DNA from: Pseudomonas putida W15Oct28
GTDB lineage: Bacteria > Pseudomonadota > Gammaproteobacteria > Pseudomonadales > Pseudomonadaceae
Direction of reading: 5' to 3'
DNA length: 64,000 bases
NCBI RefSeq assembly: GCF_000708715.2
Contig: NZ_JENB01000017.1
Coordinates: forward strand, 1 to 64,000
Below are positions 39,770-48,707 of the stretch, in pieces (positions within the stretch are counted from its first letter, which is position 1; each line of letters opens with the position of its first letter). The notes below the pieces were generated by a model that was not told the origin of the DNA, did no database searches, and was given only the letters and a program-made list of their open reading frames with translations. A program made the position numbers and the translations under genes.

Positions 39770-40327
39770 GTGTCGTACGAATCCCCGCAAGCAGCCGCTG
39801 TCGCGTGGCTGCCGTATTCACAGCTGGCGACCGACTTCGACCAGCCTACCCTTGACTGGCTGTTCGACGAAGGCTCGCTCACCCGCCGCCTGACCCGCCT
39901 GTCCTCTGATCACTTCTCCGTCACCCCGCTGTTCGAGGGCTGGCAAGCGCTGCGCGACGATGAATGCCAGGCGTTGGGCATTGCTGCCGGCAGCGAAGGC
40001 TGGGTGCGCGAGGTGTACCTGCGCGGCCATGGCCAGCCTTGGGTGTTCGCCCGCAGTGTGGCCAGCCGCAGCGCCCTGGAGCGCGGCGGGCTGGACCTGG
40101 AAACCCTCGGCAGCCGCTCGCTGGGCGAGCTGCTGTTCTGTGACCAGGCGTTCATCCGCCACCCGATCGAAGTGTGCAGTTATCCACAGGCCTGGCTACC
40201 GACCGACGCCGCCCATGCAGCCCTGTGGGGGCGCCGCTCGCGCTTTGAACGAGGCGGCCTGGAGCTGCTGGTGGCAGAAGTGTTCCTGCCGGCATTGTGG
40301 CAAGCGGCCAGGGAGGAAAACCGCTGA
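39770..40327 (+). CDS. ubiC: Chorismate-pyruvate lyase
   Basis: 185 residues. Removes pyruvate from chorismate to give 4-hydroxybenzoate, the first committed step of ubiquinone synthesis. The segments [15 protein letters not shown] and [19 protein letters not shown] C-terminal [18 protein letters not shown] are typical. The start is GTG, with only a weak ribosome binding site. The stop overlaps the ubiA start (TGATG), so translation is coupled. Confidence 0.94.
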   Translation: MSYESPQAAAVAWLPYSQLATDFDQPTLDWLFDEGSLTRRLTRLSSDHFSVTPLFEGWQALRDDECQALGIAAGSEGWVREVYLRGHGQPWVFARSVASRSALERGGLDLETLGSRSLGELLFCDQAFIRHPIEVCSYPQAWLPTDAAHAALWGRRSRFERGGLELLVAEVFLPALWQAAREENR

Positions 40328-41217
40328 TGTACCTGCAACTGCTCAAGTCGCTGAACCGCCTGCACCCGCGGGCCTGGGACTTCGTCCAGCTCAGCCGCAT
40401 GGACCGGCCGATCGGTATCTATCTGCTGCTGTGGCCAACGCTGTCGGCGGTGTGGATTGCCGGCAACGGTTCTCCCACCTTGGCCAACGTGCTGATCTTC
40501 GGCCTTGGTGTGGTGCTGATGCGGGCTGCGGGCTGCTGCATCAACGACTTCGCCGACCGCAAGGTGGATGGCCACGTCAAACGCACCGCCGACCGGCCGC
40601 TGGCCAGCGGCCGGGTCAGGCCGCGCGAGGCGCTGGCACTGTTTGCGATTCTGGTCGGGGTAAGCTTCCTGCTGGTGCTGTGCACCAACAGCCGCACGGT
40701 CTGGCTGTCGTTTGGCGCGGTGGCGCTGGCGTCCTGCTACCCGTTCATGAAGCGCTACACCTATTACCCGCAGGTGGTGCTGGGGGCGGCGTATTCCTGG
40801 GGCATTCCCATGGCCTTCACTGCTGCGGGTGGCGAGTTGCCGGCCAGCGCCTGGCTGCTGTATATCGCCAACCTGCTGTGGACGGTGGGTTACGACACCT
40901 ATTACGCCATGGTCGACCGCGATGACGACCTGAAGATTGGCGTGAAGTCGACCGCGATCCTGTTCGGCGAGGCCGACCGCACCATCATCCTGACCTTGCA
41001 ACTGCTGTCGCTGGGTTGCCTGTTGCTGGCGGGCAGCCGCTTCGAGCTGGGGGGCTGGTTCCACCTGGGGCTGCTGGGCGCTGCGGCGTGCTTTGCCTGG
41101 GAATACTGGTCGACGCGCAAGCTGGACCGCGAGTCGTGCTTCAAGGCGTTTTTGCACAATCACTGGGCGGGGTTGCTGGTGTTCATGGGTGTGGTGCTGG
41201 ATTACGCGTTGCGCTGA
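40327..41217 (+). CDS. ubiA: 4-hydroxybenzoate polyprenyltransferase
   Basis: 296 residues with about 8 membrane spans. Attaches the polyprenyl chain to 4-hydroxybenzoate. The two prenyl-diphosphate motifs are [10 protein letters not shown] (after GCCI) and DRDDDLKIG. ubiC and ubiA share one base, giving a tight two-gene operon. Confidence 0.97.
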   Translation: MYLQLLKSLNRLHPRAWDFVQLSRMDRPIGIYLLLWPTLSAVWIAGNGSPTLANVLIFGLGVVLMRAAGCCINDFADRKVDGHVKRTADRPLASGRVRPREALALFAILVGVSFLLVLCTNSRTVWLSFGAVALASCYPFMKRYTYYPQVVLGAAYSWGIPMAFTAAGGELPASAWLLYIANLLWTVGYDTYYAMVDRDDDLKIGVKSTAILFGEADRTIILTLQLLSLGCLLLAGSRFELGGWFHLGLLGAAACFAWEYWSTRKLDRESCFKAFLHNHWAGLLVFMGVVLDYALR

Positions 41218-41224
41218 CAATTCT

Positions 41225-41349
41225 GGGGCTGCTTTGCAGCCCATCGCGACGCAAGGCCGCTCCCACAGGGGGGCCTGCGTACGCCGATCAATGTGGGAGC
41301 GGCCTTGCCGGGGCGCCGGACCGGTCGGAAAGGGCCGCGAAGCGGCCCC
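41225..41349. repeat. REP pair with a variant arm
   Basis: The left copy is standard (GGGGCTGCTTTGCAGCCC). In the right copy the usual TGTCGCGA is replaced by about 22 bases including GGGGCGCCGGACCGGTCGG. The same change occurs at 45467-45583. Confidence 0.9.
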
Positions 41350-41356
41350 GGCAACC

Positions 41357-41725
41357 TCAAGGCTTGGCGATGTGCCAGACGTCTTTCACGCCATCACCGG
41401 TCTTGTCCCCGGCCTTCTTGTCCTTGACGAAGGTATACAGCGGCTTGCCGTCGTAGGCCCACTGCATCGAGCCGTCGTCACGCTTGATCTGCGTCCACTT
41501 GCCATCGGCTTTTTCGCCATCCATTACCTTCAATGGCGGCCAGTTGGTGGCGCAATCGCCATTGCACATCGACTTGCCGCCCGCATCCTTGTCAAAGGTG
41601 TACAGCGTCATGCCGGCATGATCGACCCACATGCCGTCCTTCTCCATGGCATGGTGGGCCGACGCCACCCCCGGGAGCGCCAGCGCAGTGAAAAGGGCCA
41701 TCCAGCTCAGCGTTTGTCGTGTCAT
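41357..41725 (-). CDS. Secreted protein with two Lipoprotein_15-type repeats
   Basis: 122 residues. A Sec signal (about 1-23, cleavage near VASA|HH) precedes two short repeats built around MTLYTFDKD and KPLYTFVKDKKAGDK, with a CNGDCATNWPPL centre. These are marks of a family of small secreted proteins of unknown role. Start choice is uncertain: ATG 41725 gives a clean signal peptide, and ATG 41737 is 4 codons earlier. Confidence 0.82.
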   Translation of the reverse strand: MTRQTLSWMALFTALALPGVASAHHAMEKDGMWVDHAGMTLYTFDKDAGGKSMCNGDCATNWPPLKVMDGEKADGKWTQIKRDDGSMQWAYDGKPLYTFVKDKKAGDKTGDGVKDVWHIAKP

Positions 41726-41828
41726 TGGATTCACCATTGTTTCGGGGGGGAAATAGGTTCGGGTTGCCGCCGCTGCGGCCCTTTCAAGCCTAGTTCAGTC
41801 ACGGAATGTCGCCAGAACGGCCAACGCC

Positions 41829-41846
41829 CTGTCACACAGCTGCAAT
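41829..41846 (+). promoter_or_regulatory. Candidate Pho box upstream of phoB
   Basis: CTGTCAC (41829-41835) and CTGCAAT (41840-41846) are 11 bases apart, the spacing of PhoB direct repeats. An AT-rich TTATCTAAT (41854-41862) follows as a possible -10 region. Positive autoregulation of phoBR is known in other bacteria. Confidence 0.6.
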
Positions 41847-41899
41847 AATTCCGTTATCTAATGCGGGCCAAGACACCGAATCCAGGAGAGGTTTTGAGC

Positions 41900-42589
41900 A
41901 TGGTTGGCAGGAACATTCTGATCGTCGACGACGAAGCGCCCATTCGCGAGATGATCGCCGTTGCCCTGGAAATGGCCGGCTATGACTGCCTGGAAGCGGA
42001 AAACTCCCAACAGGCCCACGCGATCATCGTCGACCGCAAACCGGACCTGATCCTGCTCGACTGGATGTTGCCCGGCACCTCCGGCATCGAGCTGGCCCGC
42101 CGCCTCAAGCGCGACGAACTGACCGGCGACATTCCGATCATCATGCTCACCGCCAAGGGTGAAGAGGATAACAAGATCCAGGGCCTGGAAGTGGGCGCTG
42201 ACGACTACATCACCAAGCCGTTCTCGCCGCGTGAACTGGTCGCGCGCCTGAAAGCCGTGCTGCGTCGCACCGGCCCGAGCGACACCGAAGCACCGATCGA
42301 AGTCGGCGGCCTGCTGCTCGACCCGATCAGCCACCGCGTCACCATCGACGGCAAGCCAGCCGAGATGGGCCCCACCGAATACCGCCTGTTGCAGTTCTTC
42401 ATGACCCACCAGGAGCGCGCCTACACCCGTGGCCAGCTGCTGGACCAGGTGTGGGGCGGCAACGTCTACGTCGAAGAACGCACCGTCGACGTACACATCC
42501 GTCGCCTGCGCAAGGCGCTGGGTGAAGCCTACGAAAATCTGGTACAAACCGTCCGGGGCACTGGCTACCGCTTCTCGACCAAGAGCTGA
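41900..42589 (+). CDS. phoB: Phosphate response regulator PhoB
   Basis: 229 residues, as in P. aeruginosa. A receiver domain with phospho-acceptor Asp54 (LLDWMLPG) is joined to an OmpR-type winged helix (about 130-229, [20 protein letters not shown]). It activates the Pho regulon when phosphate is scarce. ATG 41900 follows AGGAG at 41884-41888 by 11 bases; an in-frame TTG at 41894 has better spacing and would add two residues. phoR follows 48 bases later. Confidence 0.97.
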   Translation: MVGRNILIVDDEAPIREMIAVALEMAGYDCLEAENSQQAHAIIVDRKPDLILLDWMLPGTSGIELARRLKRDELTGDIPIIMLTAKGEEDNKIQGLEVGADDYITKPFSPRELVARLKAVLRRTGPSDTEAPIEVGGLLLDPISHRVTIDGKPAEMGPTEYRLLQFFMTHQERAYTRGQLLDQVWGGNVYVEERTVDVHIRRLRKALGEAYENLVQTVRGTGYRFSTKS

Positions 42590-42637
42590 TCGAGTTCAAG
42601 AGCGCCAAGCTGCACGTCGTTGTACAAGGACCGTCAA

Positions 42638-43945
42638 TTGAACCAGAACTGGCACGCAACCCTGATTCGCCATCTGTTGTTGCTGACTACCGTCTGCCTG
42701 ATCGGCGGGCTGGTCAGCGGCTACTATGGCTGGAGCCTGGCCATTGGCCTGGCGCTTTACCTGGGCTGGACCCTCAAGCAGCTGCTGCGCCTGCACGACT
42801 GGCTGCGCAACCACCAACCCGACGAAGCACCGCCTGATGGTTACGGCCTCTGGGGCGAGGTGTTCGACAGCATCTACCACCTGCAACGCCGCGACCAGCG
42901 TGTACGGGGCCGCCTGCAGGCAGTGATCGACCGGGTGCAGGAGTCCACCGCCGCGCTGCGCGACGCGGTGATCATGCTCGACAGCGACGGCAACCTGGAA
43001 TGGTGGAACCGTGCCGCCGAGACCCTGCTGGGCTTCAAGACCCCGCAGGACGGCGGCCAGCAGGTCACCAACCTGGTGCGCCATCCGCGCTTCAAGGAGT
43101 ACTTCGAGGCGGAGAACTACCTCGAACCGCTGGAAATCCCCTCGCCCATCAACGACCGCATGCGCGTGCAGTTGCACATCACCCGTTACGGCAACAACGA
43201 ACACCTGATGCTGGTGCGCGATGTCACCCGCATTCACCAGCTGGAACAGATGCGCAAGGACTTCGTCGCCAACGTGTCCCACGAATTGCGCACGCCACTG
43301 ACGGTGATCACCGGTTACCTCGAAACCCTGCTGGACAACGTCGAGGATGTGAACCCGCGCTGGACCCGCGCCCTGCAGCAGATGAGCCAGCAAGGCTCGC
43401 GCATGCAGACGCTGCTCAACGACCTGTTGCTGCTGGCCAAGCTGGAAGCCACCGATTACCCGTCGGACAACCAGCCGGTGGCGGTCGAAGCCCTGCTCGC
43501 CGCGATCAAGAACGACGCTCAGGCCCTGTCGGGGCCACGCAACCAGCGCATCACCCTCGAAGCCGCGCCCGGCGTGAAGCTCAAGGGCAGCGAGTCGGAG
43601 CTGCGCAGTGCCTTTTCCAACCTGGTGTTCAACGCGGTGAAGTACACCCAGGACGAGGGCAACATCCGCATCCGCTGGTGGGCCGATGCCCAGGGCGCGC
43701 ACTTGTCGGTGCAGGACTCGGGGGTGGGCATCGACGCCAAGCACTTGCCGCGCCTGACCGAACGCTTTTACCGGGTGGACTCCAGCCGTGCGTCGAATAC
43801 CGGTGGCACCGGGCTGGGATTGGCGATCGTCAAGCATGTGCTGATGCGCCACCGCGGCAAGCTGGACATCAGCAGCGTGCCGGGGCATGGCAGCACCTTT
43901 ACCTGTCACTTTGCGCCGACACAATTGGCCAACGACAAGGCTTGA
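42638..43945 (+). CDS. phoR: Phosphate sensor histidine kinase PhoR
   Basis: 435 residues. N-terminal membrane region (about 12-50), PAS-like domain (about 90-200), HisKA with His215 in NVSHELRTPL and a HATPase domain with GTGLGLAIVKHV. It phosphorylates PhoB. I prefer the TTG at 42638, with AAGGA 7 bases upstream, over the TTG at 42620, which has no ribosome binding site. A single REP copy and an intrinsic terminator follow. Confidence 0.95.
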   Translation: MNQNWHATLIRHLLLLTTVCLIGGLVSGYYGWSLAIGLALYLGWTLKQLLRLHDWLRNHQPDEAPPDGYGLWGEVFDSIYHLQRRDQRVRGRLQAVIDRVQESTAALRDAVIMLDSDGNLEWWNRAAETLLGFKTPQDGGQQVTNLVRHPRFKEYFEAENYLEPLEIPSPINDRMRVQLHITRYGNNEHLMLVRDVTRIHQLEQMRKDFVANVSHELRTPLTVITGYLETLLDNVEDVNPRWTRALQQMSQQGSRMQTLLNDLLLLAKLEATDYPSDNQPVAVEALLAAIKNDAQALSGPRNQRITLEAAPGVKLKGSESELRSAFSNLVFNAVKYTQDEGNIRIRWWADAQGAHLSVQDSGVGIDAKHLPRLTERFYRVDSSRASNTGGTGLGLAIVKHVLMRHRGKLDISSVPGHGSTFTCHFAPTQLANDKA

Positions 43946-43949
43946 GATC

Positions 43950-43994
43950 GGGGCTGCTGCGCAGCCCTTCGCGGGCACGCCCGCTCCCACAGGG
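43950..43994. repeat. Single REP copy
   Basis: GGGGCTGCTGCGCAGCCC followed by TTCGCGGGCACGCCCGCTCC and CACAGGG. It has no facing partner and lies just after phoR. Confidence 0.85.
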
Positions 43995-44053
43995 ACCGCA
44001 ATAAGCCCGCCACCCTTTGCTTTTACGGCCCTAGCCGCTACATTGGATCCCCT

Positions 44054-44080
44054 GTGCCAGCAAGAGCTGGCACTTTTTTT
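44054..44080 (+). terminator. Intrinsic terminator of phoBR
   Basis: GTGCCAG and CTGGCAC form a 7-base stem around CAAGAG, followed by a run of seven T. It lies between phoR and the CorC-like gene on the same strand. Confidence 0.85.
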
Positions 44081-44118
44081 CTCTCAATCTCAAAGACGGA
44101 CCCCGTAAAAACTCCATC

Positions 44119-45459
44119 ATGGACCCTTCCCCTGGTATCAGCGTCACCTCGTTATTCGCCGATTTCGGCATGATCATCTTTGCCTTGCTGCTGGTGCTGC
44201 TCAACGGCTTCTTCGTTGCCGCCGAGTTCGCCATGGTCAAGCTGCGCTCGACGCGCGTCGACTCCATAGCCGAGCTGCACGGCTGGCGCGGCAGTATCCT
44301 GCGCAAGGTGCACAACCAGCTCGACGCCTACCTGTCGGCCTGCCAGCTGGGCATTACCCTGGCTTCGCTGGGCCTGGGCTGGGTCGGTGAGCCAGCGTTT
44401 GCCCACCTGCTCGAGCCGCTGCTGGCGTACTTCGGTGTCGACTCGCCCGAACTGATCAAAGGCGTTTCGTTCTTCATCGCGTTCTTTGTCATTTCCTACC
44501 TGCACATCGTGGTCGGTGAGCTGGCGCCCAAGTCCTGGGCCATCCGCAAGCCGGAGCTGCTGTCGCTGTGGACGGCCGTGCCGCTGTACCTGTTCTACTG
44601 GGCGATGTATCCGGCCATCTACCTGCTCAATGCCAGCGCCAACACCATTCTGCGCATTGCCGGCCAGGGCGAACCGGGCCCGCACCACGAACACCACTAC
44701 AGCCGTGAAGAGCTGAAGCTGATCCTGCACTCCAGCCGCGGCCAGGACCCAAGCGACCAAGGCATGCGTGTACTCGCCTCGGCCGTGGAAATGGGCGAGC
44801 TGGAAGTGGTCGACTGGGCCAACTCGCGTGAAGACATGGTGATCATCGATGCCAAAGCGCCGCTGAAACAGATCCTGGGGCTGGTGCGCCGCCACAAGTT
44901 CAGCCGCTACCCGGTGTATGACGCCGAGCGTGAGGAGTTCACCGGCCTGCTGCACATCAAGGACCTGCTGCTGGAGCTTGCCGAACTGGAGCACTTGCCC
45001 GAGACCATCGACCTGGACGACCTTGCCCGGCCGCTGGAGCGCGTGTCGCGGCACATGCCGCTGTCGCAACTGCTGGAGCAGTTCCGCAAGGGCGGCGCGC
45101 ATTTCGTGCTGGTGGAGGAAGCCGACGGCAAGGTAATCGGCTACCTGACCATGGAAGACGTGCTGGAAGTGCTGGTAGGCGATATCCAGGACGAACACCG
45201 CAAGACCGAGCGCGGCATCCTTGCCTATCAGCCAGGCAAGCTGCTGGTACGGGGTGATACCCCGCTGTTCAAGGTCGAGCGCCTGCTGGGCATCGACCTC
45301 GACCACATCGAGGCGGAAACCCTGGCGGGGCTGATCTACGAGACGCTCAAGCGCGTGCCTGAAGAAGAGGAAGTGCTGGAGGTCGAAGGGCTGCGCATCA
45401 TCATCAAGAAGATGAAAGGGCCCAAGATCGTGCTGGCCAAGGTGCTGAAGCTGGATTGA
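44119..45459 (+). CDS. CorC/HlyC-type membrane protein with CNNM and CBS domains
   Basis: 446 residues. An N-terminal CNNM (DUF21) membrane domain (about 8-200), a CBS pair (about 215-345, LVRRHKFSRYPVYDAEREEF) and a C-terminal CorC_HlyC domain (about 360-440). Members take part in magnesium/cobalt efflux or resistance; the hemolysin label is historical. The terminator after phoR suggests a separate promoter. The ribosome binding site is weak. Confidence 0.88.
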   Translation: MDPSPGISVTSLFADFGMIIFALLLVLLNGFFVAAEFAMVKLRSTRVDSIAELHGWRGSILRKVHNQLDAYLSACQLGITLASLGLGWVGEPAFAHLLEPLLAYFGVDSPELIKGVSFFIAFFVISYLHIVVGELAPKSWAIRKPELLSLWTAVPLYLFYWAMYPAIYLLNASANTILRIAGQGEPGPHHEHHYSREELKLILHSSRGQDPSDQGMRVLASAVEMGELEVVDWANSREDMVIIDAKAPLKQILGLVRRHKFSRYPVYDAEREEFTGLLHIKDLLLELAELEHLPETIDLDDLARPLERVSRHMPLSQLLEQFRKGGAHFVLVEEADGKVIGYLTMEDVLEVLVGDIQDEHRKTERGILAYQPGKLLVRGDTPLFKVERLLGIDLDHIEAETLAGLIYETLKRVPEEEEVLEVEGLRIIIKKMKGPKIVLAKVLKLD

Positions 45460-45466
45460 GGGCCGT

Positions 45467-45583
45467 GGGGCTGCTTTGCAGCCCATCGCGACGCAAGGCC
45501 GCTCCTACAGGGGTTCGCGTAATCCTGTAGGAGCGGCCTTGCCGGGGCGCCGGACCGGTCGGAAAGGGCCGCAACGCGGCCCC
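45467..45583. repeat. REP pair with a variant arm
   Basis: Left copy standard (GGGGCTGCTTTGCAGCCC). The right copy carries the same substitution (GGGGCGCCGGACCGGTCGG) as the pair at 41225-41349. It lies in the convergent gap between the CorC-like and M23 genes. Confidence 0.9.
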
Positions 45584-45590
45584 AAAAATC

Positions 45591-46487
45591 TCAGGGGTTA
45601 CCCGCAGTAAAGTCAGGCAACCCGCTGATCGGCCTGTCGAACCGGTAAGGTATCGATTCCAGCGCCAACCCCACATTGCGCTGCACCACGAAGTGCAGGT
45701 GCGGCCCCGTGCTGTTGCCGGTATTGCCCGACTTGGCCAGCATCTGCCCCTGGCGCACCCGCTGCCCCTCCGCCACCACCACCGACCCACGCATCAGGTG
45801 CAGGTACACGCCCATGGTGCCGTCCGGGTGCAGGACCCTGACAAAGTTACCCGAGGGGTTTGGCCCGCGCCCAATCTGGCTGCTCTCCGTCTTCACCACC
45901 ACCCCTTCCCGCGCCGCGATGATGGTAGTGCCTTCGGGCATGGCGATATCCATGGCGTAGCGCCCCTTTGGCCCAAAATGGCTGACACGGCCGTTAGGGC
46001 CCTGGGTGACGCGGAACGGCCCGCCGACCCACGGGAACGCATAGCGGAAGCCCAGGGGCCGCTTGCCCGGGTCACCCATGGCCTGCAGCAGGGTCGAGCG
46101 ATAGTTCAGCAGCAGCCCGGGCCGCCCCCTGAGCACGCTGAGCATTTGCGTGGTGCGCGGCGGCAGCAGCCGACGCACGATACGCGGGGCATTGCCGCCT
46201 TGGGCGTTCACCAGGTTGTCCAGGCGCAATTCGACCTCTACCGGCACATGCAGCTCGTTGCGTGCCGAAAAGCTCACGCCGCCGTCGAAGGTTTTCGCGT
46301 TCAGCAGCACCTGGCCTTCAAGCGTTTCGACCATGGGGTCGCGCAGCACCAAGGGCTTGGCCCCCGGGCCGGGCCGGTCGGTATAGGAGACGACACCGAA
46401 ATCGTCGGTGATCTTGTAGAGCGTCACACCCAGGCTCGACGCCGAGGCCATGAGCAATGCACAGAACAGCAGCAGGCGGGCGGGCAT
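45591..46487 (-). CDS. M23-family peptidase with DUF4124-like N-terminus
   Basis: 298 residues. Signal peptide (about 1-20), then a DUF4124-like segment (YKITDDFGVVSYTDRPGPG) and a C-terminal LytM/M23 domain. Metal ligands are visible in VSHFGPKGRYAMDIAMPEGT and GPHLHFVV. Such enzymes cut peptidoglycan cross-links in the periplasm. All zinc ligands appear intact. It is the last minus-strand gene after the response regulator, separated from it by a REP pair. Confidence 0.88.
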   Translation of the reverse strand: MPARLLLFCALLMASASSLGVTLYKITDDFGVVSYTDRPGPGAKPLVLRDPMVETLEGQVLLNAKTFDGGVSFSARNELHVPVEVELRLDNLVNAQGGNAPRIVRRLLPPRTTQMLSVLRGRPGLLLNYRSTLLQAMGDPGKRPLGFRYAFPWVGGPFRVTQGPNGRVSHFGPKGRYAMDIAMPEGTTIIAAREGVVVKTESSQIGRGPNPSGNFVRVLHPDGTMGVYLHLMRGSVVVAEGQRVRQGQMLAKSGNTGNSTGPHLHFVVQRNVGLALESIPYRFDRPISGLPDFTAGNP

Positions 46488-46588
46488 GATAGTGGCTTTT
46501 TGACAGTTATGATCTGTCGAAGCCTAGCAGCGGGTTTTATGACAGGTATTGCAGTTGGTCGGATGGCTCAGGGCTGCGCGGGCTTTTT

Positions 46589-46705
46589 GTAGGAGCGGCC
46601 TTGTGTCGCGATAGGGCTGCGGCAGCAGCCCCAGGATTTCAGCTTCGCCGCAGGAATTGCCGGGGCCGCTTTTCGGCCCTATCGCGACACAAGGCCGCTC
46701 CTACA
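46589..46705. repeat. REP pair, inverted
   Basis: Facing copies run from TGTAGGAGCGGCCTTGTGTC to GACACAAGGCCGCTCCTACA, with inner GGGCTGC and GGGGCCGC hairpins. They lie between the response regulator and the M23 gene, both on the minus strand. Confidence 0.92.
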
Positions 46706-46725
46706 CAAAGCACGCGGTACCGGGC

Positions 46726-47622
46726 TCAGGCGCCGGGTGTAAAGTGCTTCTGCGCGGTCCCGCGGGCAATCAGACGCGACAGGTAATCGAGCTTCTGGGC
46801 GTCCTGGTCGACAAACTTGAAGGTCAATTGCAGCCAGTCGCTGTCGGGCTTGGGTTCCAAGGCTGCGACGGCATGCAGGTAGCCGTTCAAACGCGCAACT
46901 TCAGCGTTCTCACCTTGCTCCAGGTCCAGCACGGCGCCCTCCAGCACCTGCGGCAGTGCTTCGCTGCGGCGTACCACCAGCAGCGCCTCCTTCAGGCTCA
47001 GCGCCTTGATCACGCACGGTTGCATGCCGCTGGCCAGGCGCAACTGGCCTTGGCCACGCCCCGTCGGCGCAGGGGCCGACGGCGTGGGTGCATTGATCAA
47101 TGGCTTGGCAGCGGCAGGCGCCGCCGCGGGGGCCGTCACCTTGGCCGCTTCTGGCTTGCCACCTGTCAGGGCACTCAGCGAATCGTTGGCGAATGCCGAG
47201 TTGGTCCGCGCCGGGCCGATGGCCATCAGGCTCTCGAGCTTGCCGATCTTGGTCAGCGCCTTTTTCACCTTGGTCAGCAGTTGCTCGTTGGTGAACGGCT
47301 TGCCGACAAAGTCGGAAACCCCCGCCTGGATCGCCTGGATGACGTTTTCCTTGTCGCCACGGCTGGTCACCATGATGAACTGCAGGTTTTTCAGCGCTGG
47401 CTGCTGACGGCACCAGGTGAGCAATTCCAGGCCGGACATTTCCGGCATTTCCCAGTCGCACAGGACCAGGTCGAAGGCTTCCTTGTCCAGCATGGCCATG
47501 GCCTTGCGACCATTGACGGCGTCGTCGATGGCCATGCCCGGGAAGGCATTGCGCAGGCACTTGCGGACCAGGTCACGGATAAACGGGGCGTCATCCACGA
47601 CCAGCACATTCACTTTACTCAT
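46726..47622 (-). CDS. Response regulator with C-terminal PilZ-like domain
   Basis: 298 residues. A CheY-like receiver (about 1-125) with Asp56 in CDWEMPEMSG is linked by an Ala/Pro-rich stretch (about 155-190) to a C-terminal region (about 195-298) ending DYLSRLIARGTAQK, which resembles PilZ domains that often bind cyclic di-GMP. No clear RxxxR motif is visible, so ligand binding is doubtful. A similar gene stands in the same place near phoU in P. aeruginosa. AAGGAG lies 5 bases before ATG 47622. Its partner kinase is not adjacent. Confidence 0.8.
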   Translation of the reverse strand: MSKVNVLVVDDAPFIRDLVRKCLRNAFPGMAIDDAVNGRKAMAMLDKEAFDLVLCDWEMPEMSGLELLTWCRQQPALKNLQFIMVTSRGDKENVIQAIQAGVSDFVGKPFTNEQLLTKVKKALTKIGKLESLMAIGPARTNSAFANDSLSALTGGKPEAAKVTAPAAAPAAAKPLINAPTPSAPAPTGRGQGQLRLASGMQPCVIKALSLKEALLVVRRSEALPQVLEGAVLDLEQGENAEVARLNGYLHAVAALEPKPDSDWLQLTFKFVDQDAQKLDYLSRLIARGTAQKHFTPGA

Positions 47623-47735
47623 CAATACTCCTTCTGAATCCCGACTAGCCTACTGCCAAATAATGGCTATTTGCTACAACCTGGTCACGCCGGGACTTCT
47701 TCACATCGTTCGCGGGTGCCTGCCGGCTCCTCGAC

Positions 47736-47768
47736 CGCAAACGAAAACGCCCGGCCAAGGCCGGGCGT
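47736..47768 (-). terminator. Intrinsic terminator of phoU
   Basis: On the minus strand ACGCCCGGCC and GGCCGGGCGT form a 10-base stem with a 2-base loop, followed by TTTCGTTT. It is just after the phoU stop. Confidence 0.8.
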
Positions 47769-47786
47769 CGAAGCTCGGGAGCAACT

Positions 47787-48557
47787 TTACTTATCGTCAG
47801 ATTTGCCCGGAACATTAGCCTTTTCGCCATCGGCGACAGCGGTACCCTGCACTTCTGCCGTCATGCGCTTGAGGCCCATGTGACGCACGTCGGTGCCGCG
47901 TACCAGGTAGATCACCAGCTCGGAGATATTGCGCGCGTGGTCACCGATGCGCTCCAGCGAACGCAGGGCCCAGATCACGCTCAGTACCCGCGAGATCGAG
48001 CGCGGGTCTTCCATCATGTAGGTCACCAGCTCGCGCAGGGCGGTCTTGTACTCGCGGTCGATGGTCTTGTCGTACTGGGCCACCGACAGCGCCAGGTCGG
48101 CATCGAAGCGGGCAAAGGCGTCCAGCGCATCGCGGACCATGTTGCGCACCTGGTCGCCAATGTGGCGTACCTCGACGTAGCCGCGTGGCGACTCGCCTTC
48201 TTCGCACAGCTGGATGGCGCGGCGGGCGATCTTGGTCGCCTCGTCACCGATGCGTTCAAGGTCGATCACCGACTTGGAAATGCTGATGATCAGCCGCAGG
48301 TCGGAGGCCGCCGGCTGGCGACGGGCGAGGATGCGCACGCATTCCTCGTCGATGTTGCGCTCCATCTGGTTGATCTGCTCGTCGACTTCGCGCACTTGCT
48401 GGGCCAGGCCCGAGTCGGCCTCGATCAGCGCGGTAACGGCGTCGTTGACTTGTTTTTCCACCAGGCCACCCATGGCCAGCAGGTGGCTGCGAACTTCTTC
48501 GAGCTCGGCGTTGAACTGCTGGGAAATGTGGTGTGTAAGGCTTTCTTTGTTGATCAT
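47787..48557 (-). CDS. phoU: Phosphate transport regulator PhoU
   Basis: 256 residues. Two repeated three-helix PhoU bundles, with the metal-binding-type motifs DLERIGDEATKIARRA and SLERIGDHARNISELVIY at matching positions. PhoU inhibits PhoR when phosphate is plentiful, via the Pst transporter. It follows pstB across a REP pair and ends the pst-phoU transcription unit. Confidence 0.97.
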   Translation of the reverse strand: MINKESLTHHISQQFNAELEEVRSHLLAMGGLVEKQVNDAVTALIEADSGLAQQVREVDEQINQMERNIDEECVRILARRQPAASDLRLIISISKSVIDLERIGDEATKIARRAIQLCEEGESPRGYVEVRHIGDQVRNMVRDALDAFARFDADLALSVAQYDKTIDREYKTALRELVTYMMEDPRSISRVLSVIWALRSLERIGDHARNISELVIYLVRGTDVRHMGLKRMTAEVQGTAVADGEKANVPGKSDDK

Positions 48558-48605
48558 CGTTCGCTCCGCGAAGAAGCTGCAAGCTTCAAGTAGTTCGTAT
48601 CATTC

Positions 48606-48695
48606 CCTGTGGGAGCGGGCGTGCCCGCGAACACCGGCGAAGCCGGTGCCACACACCGCGGCGCCTGCTTCGCGGGCACGCCCGCTCCCACAGGG
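48606..48695. repeat. REP pair between phoU and pstB
   Basis: CCTGTGGGAGCGGGCGTGCC and its mirror GGGCACGCCCGCTCCCACAG flank a small ACCGGCGAAGCCGGT hairpin. It lies inside the operon and could stabilise the upstream pst mRNA. Confidence 0.9.
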
Positions 48696-48707
48696 GCCGC
48701 GTGGCTG

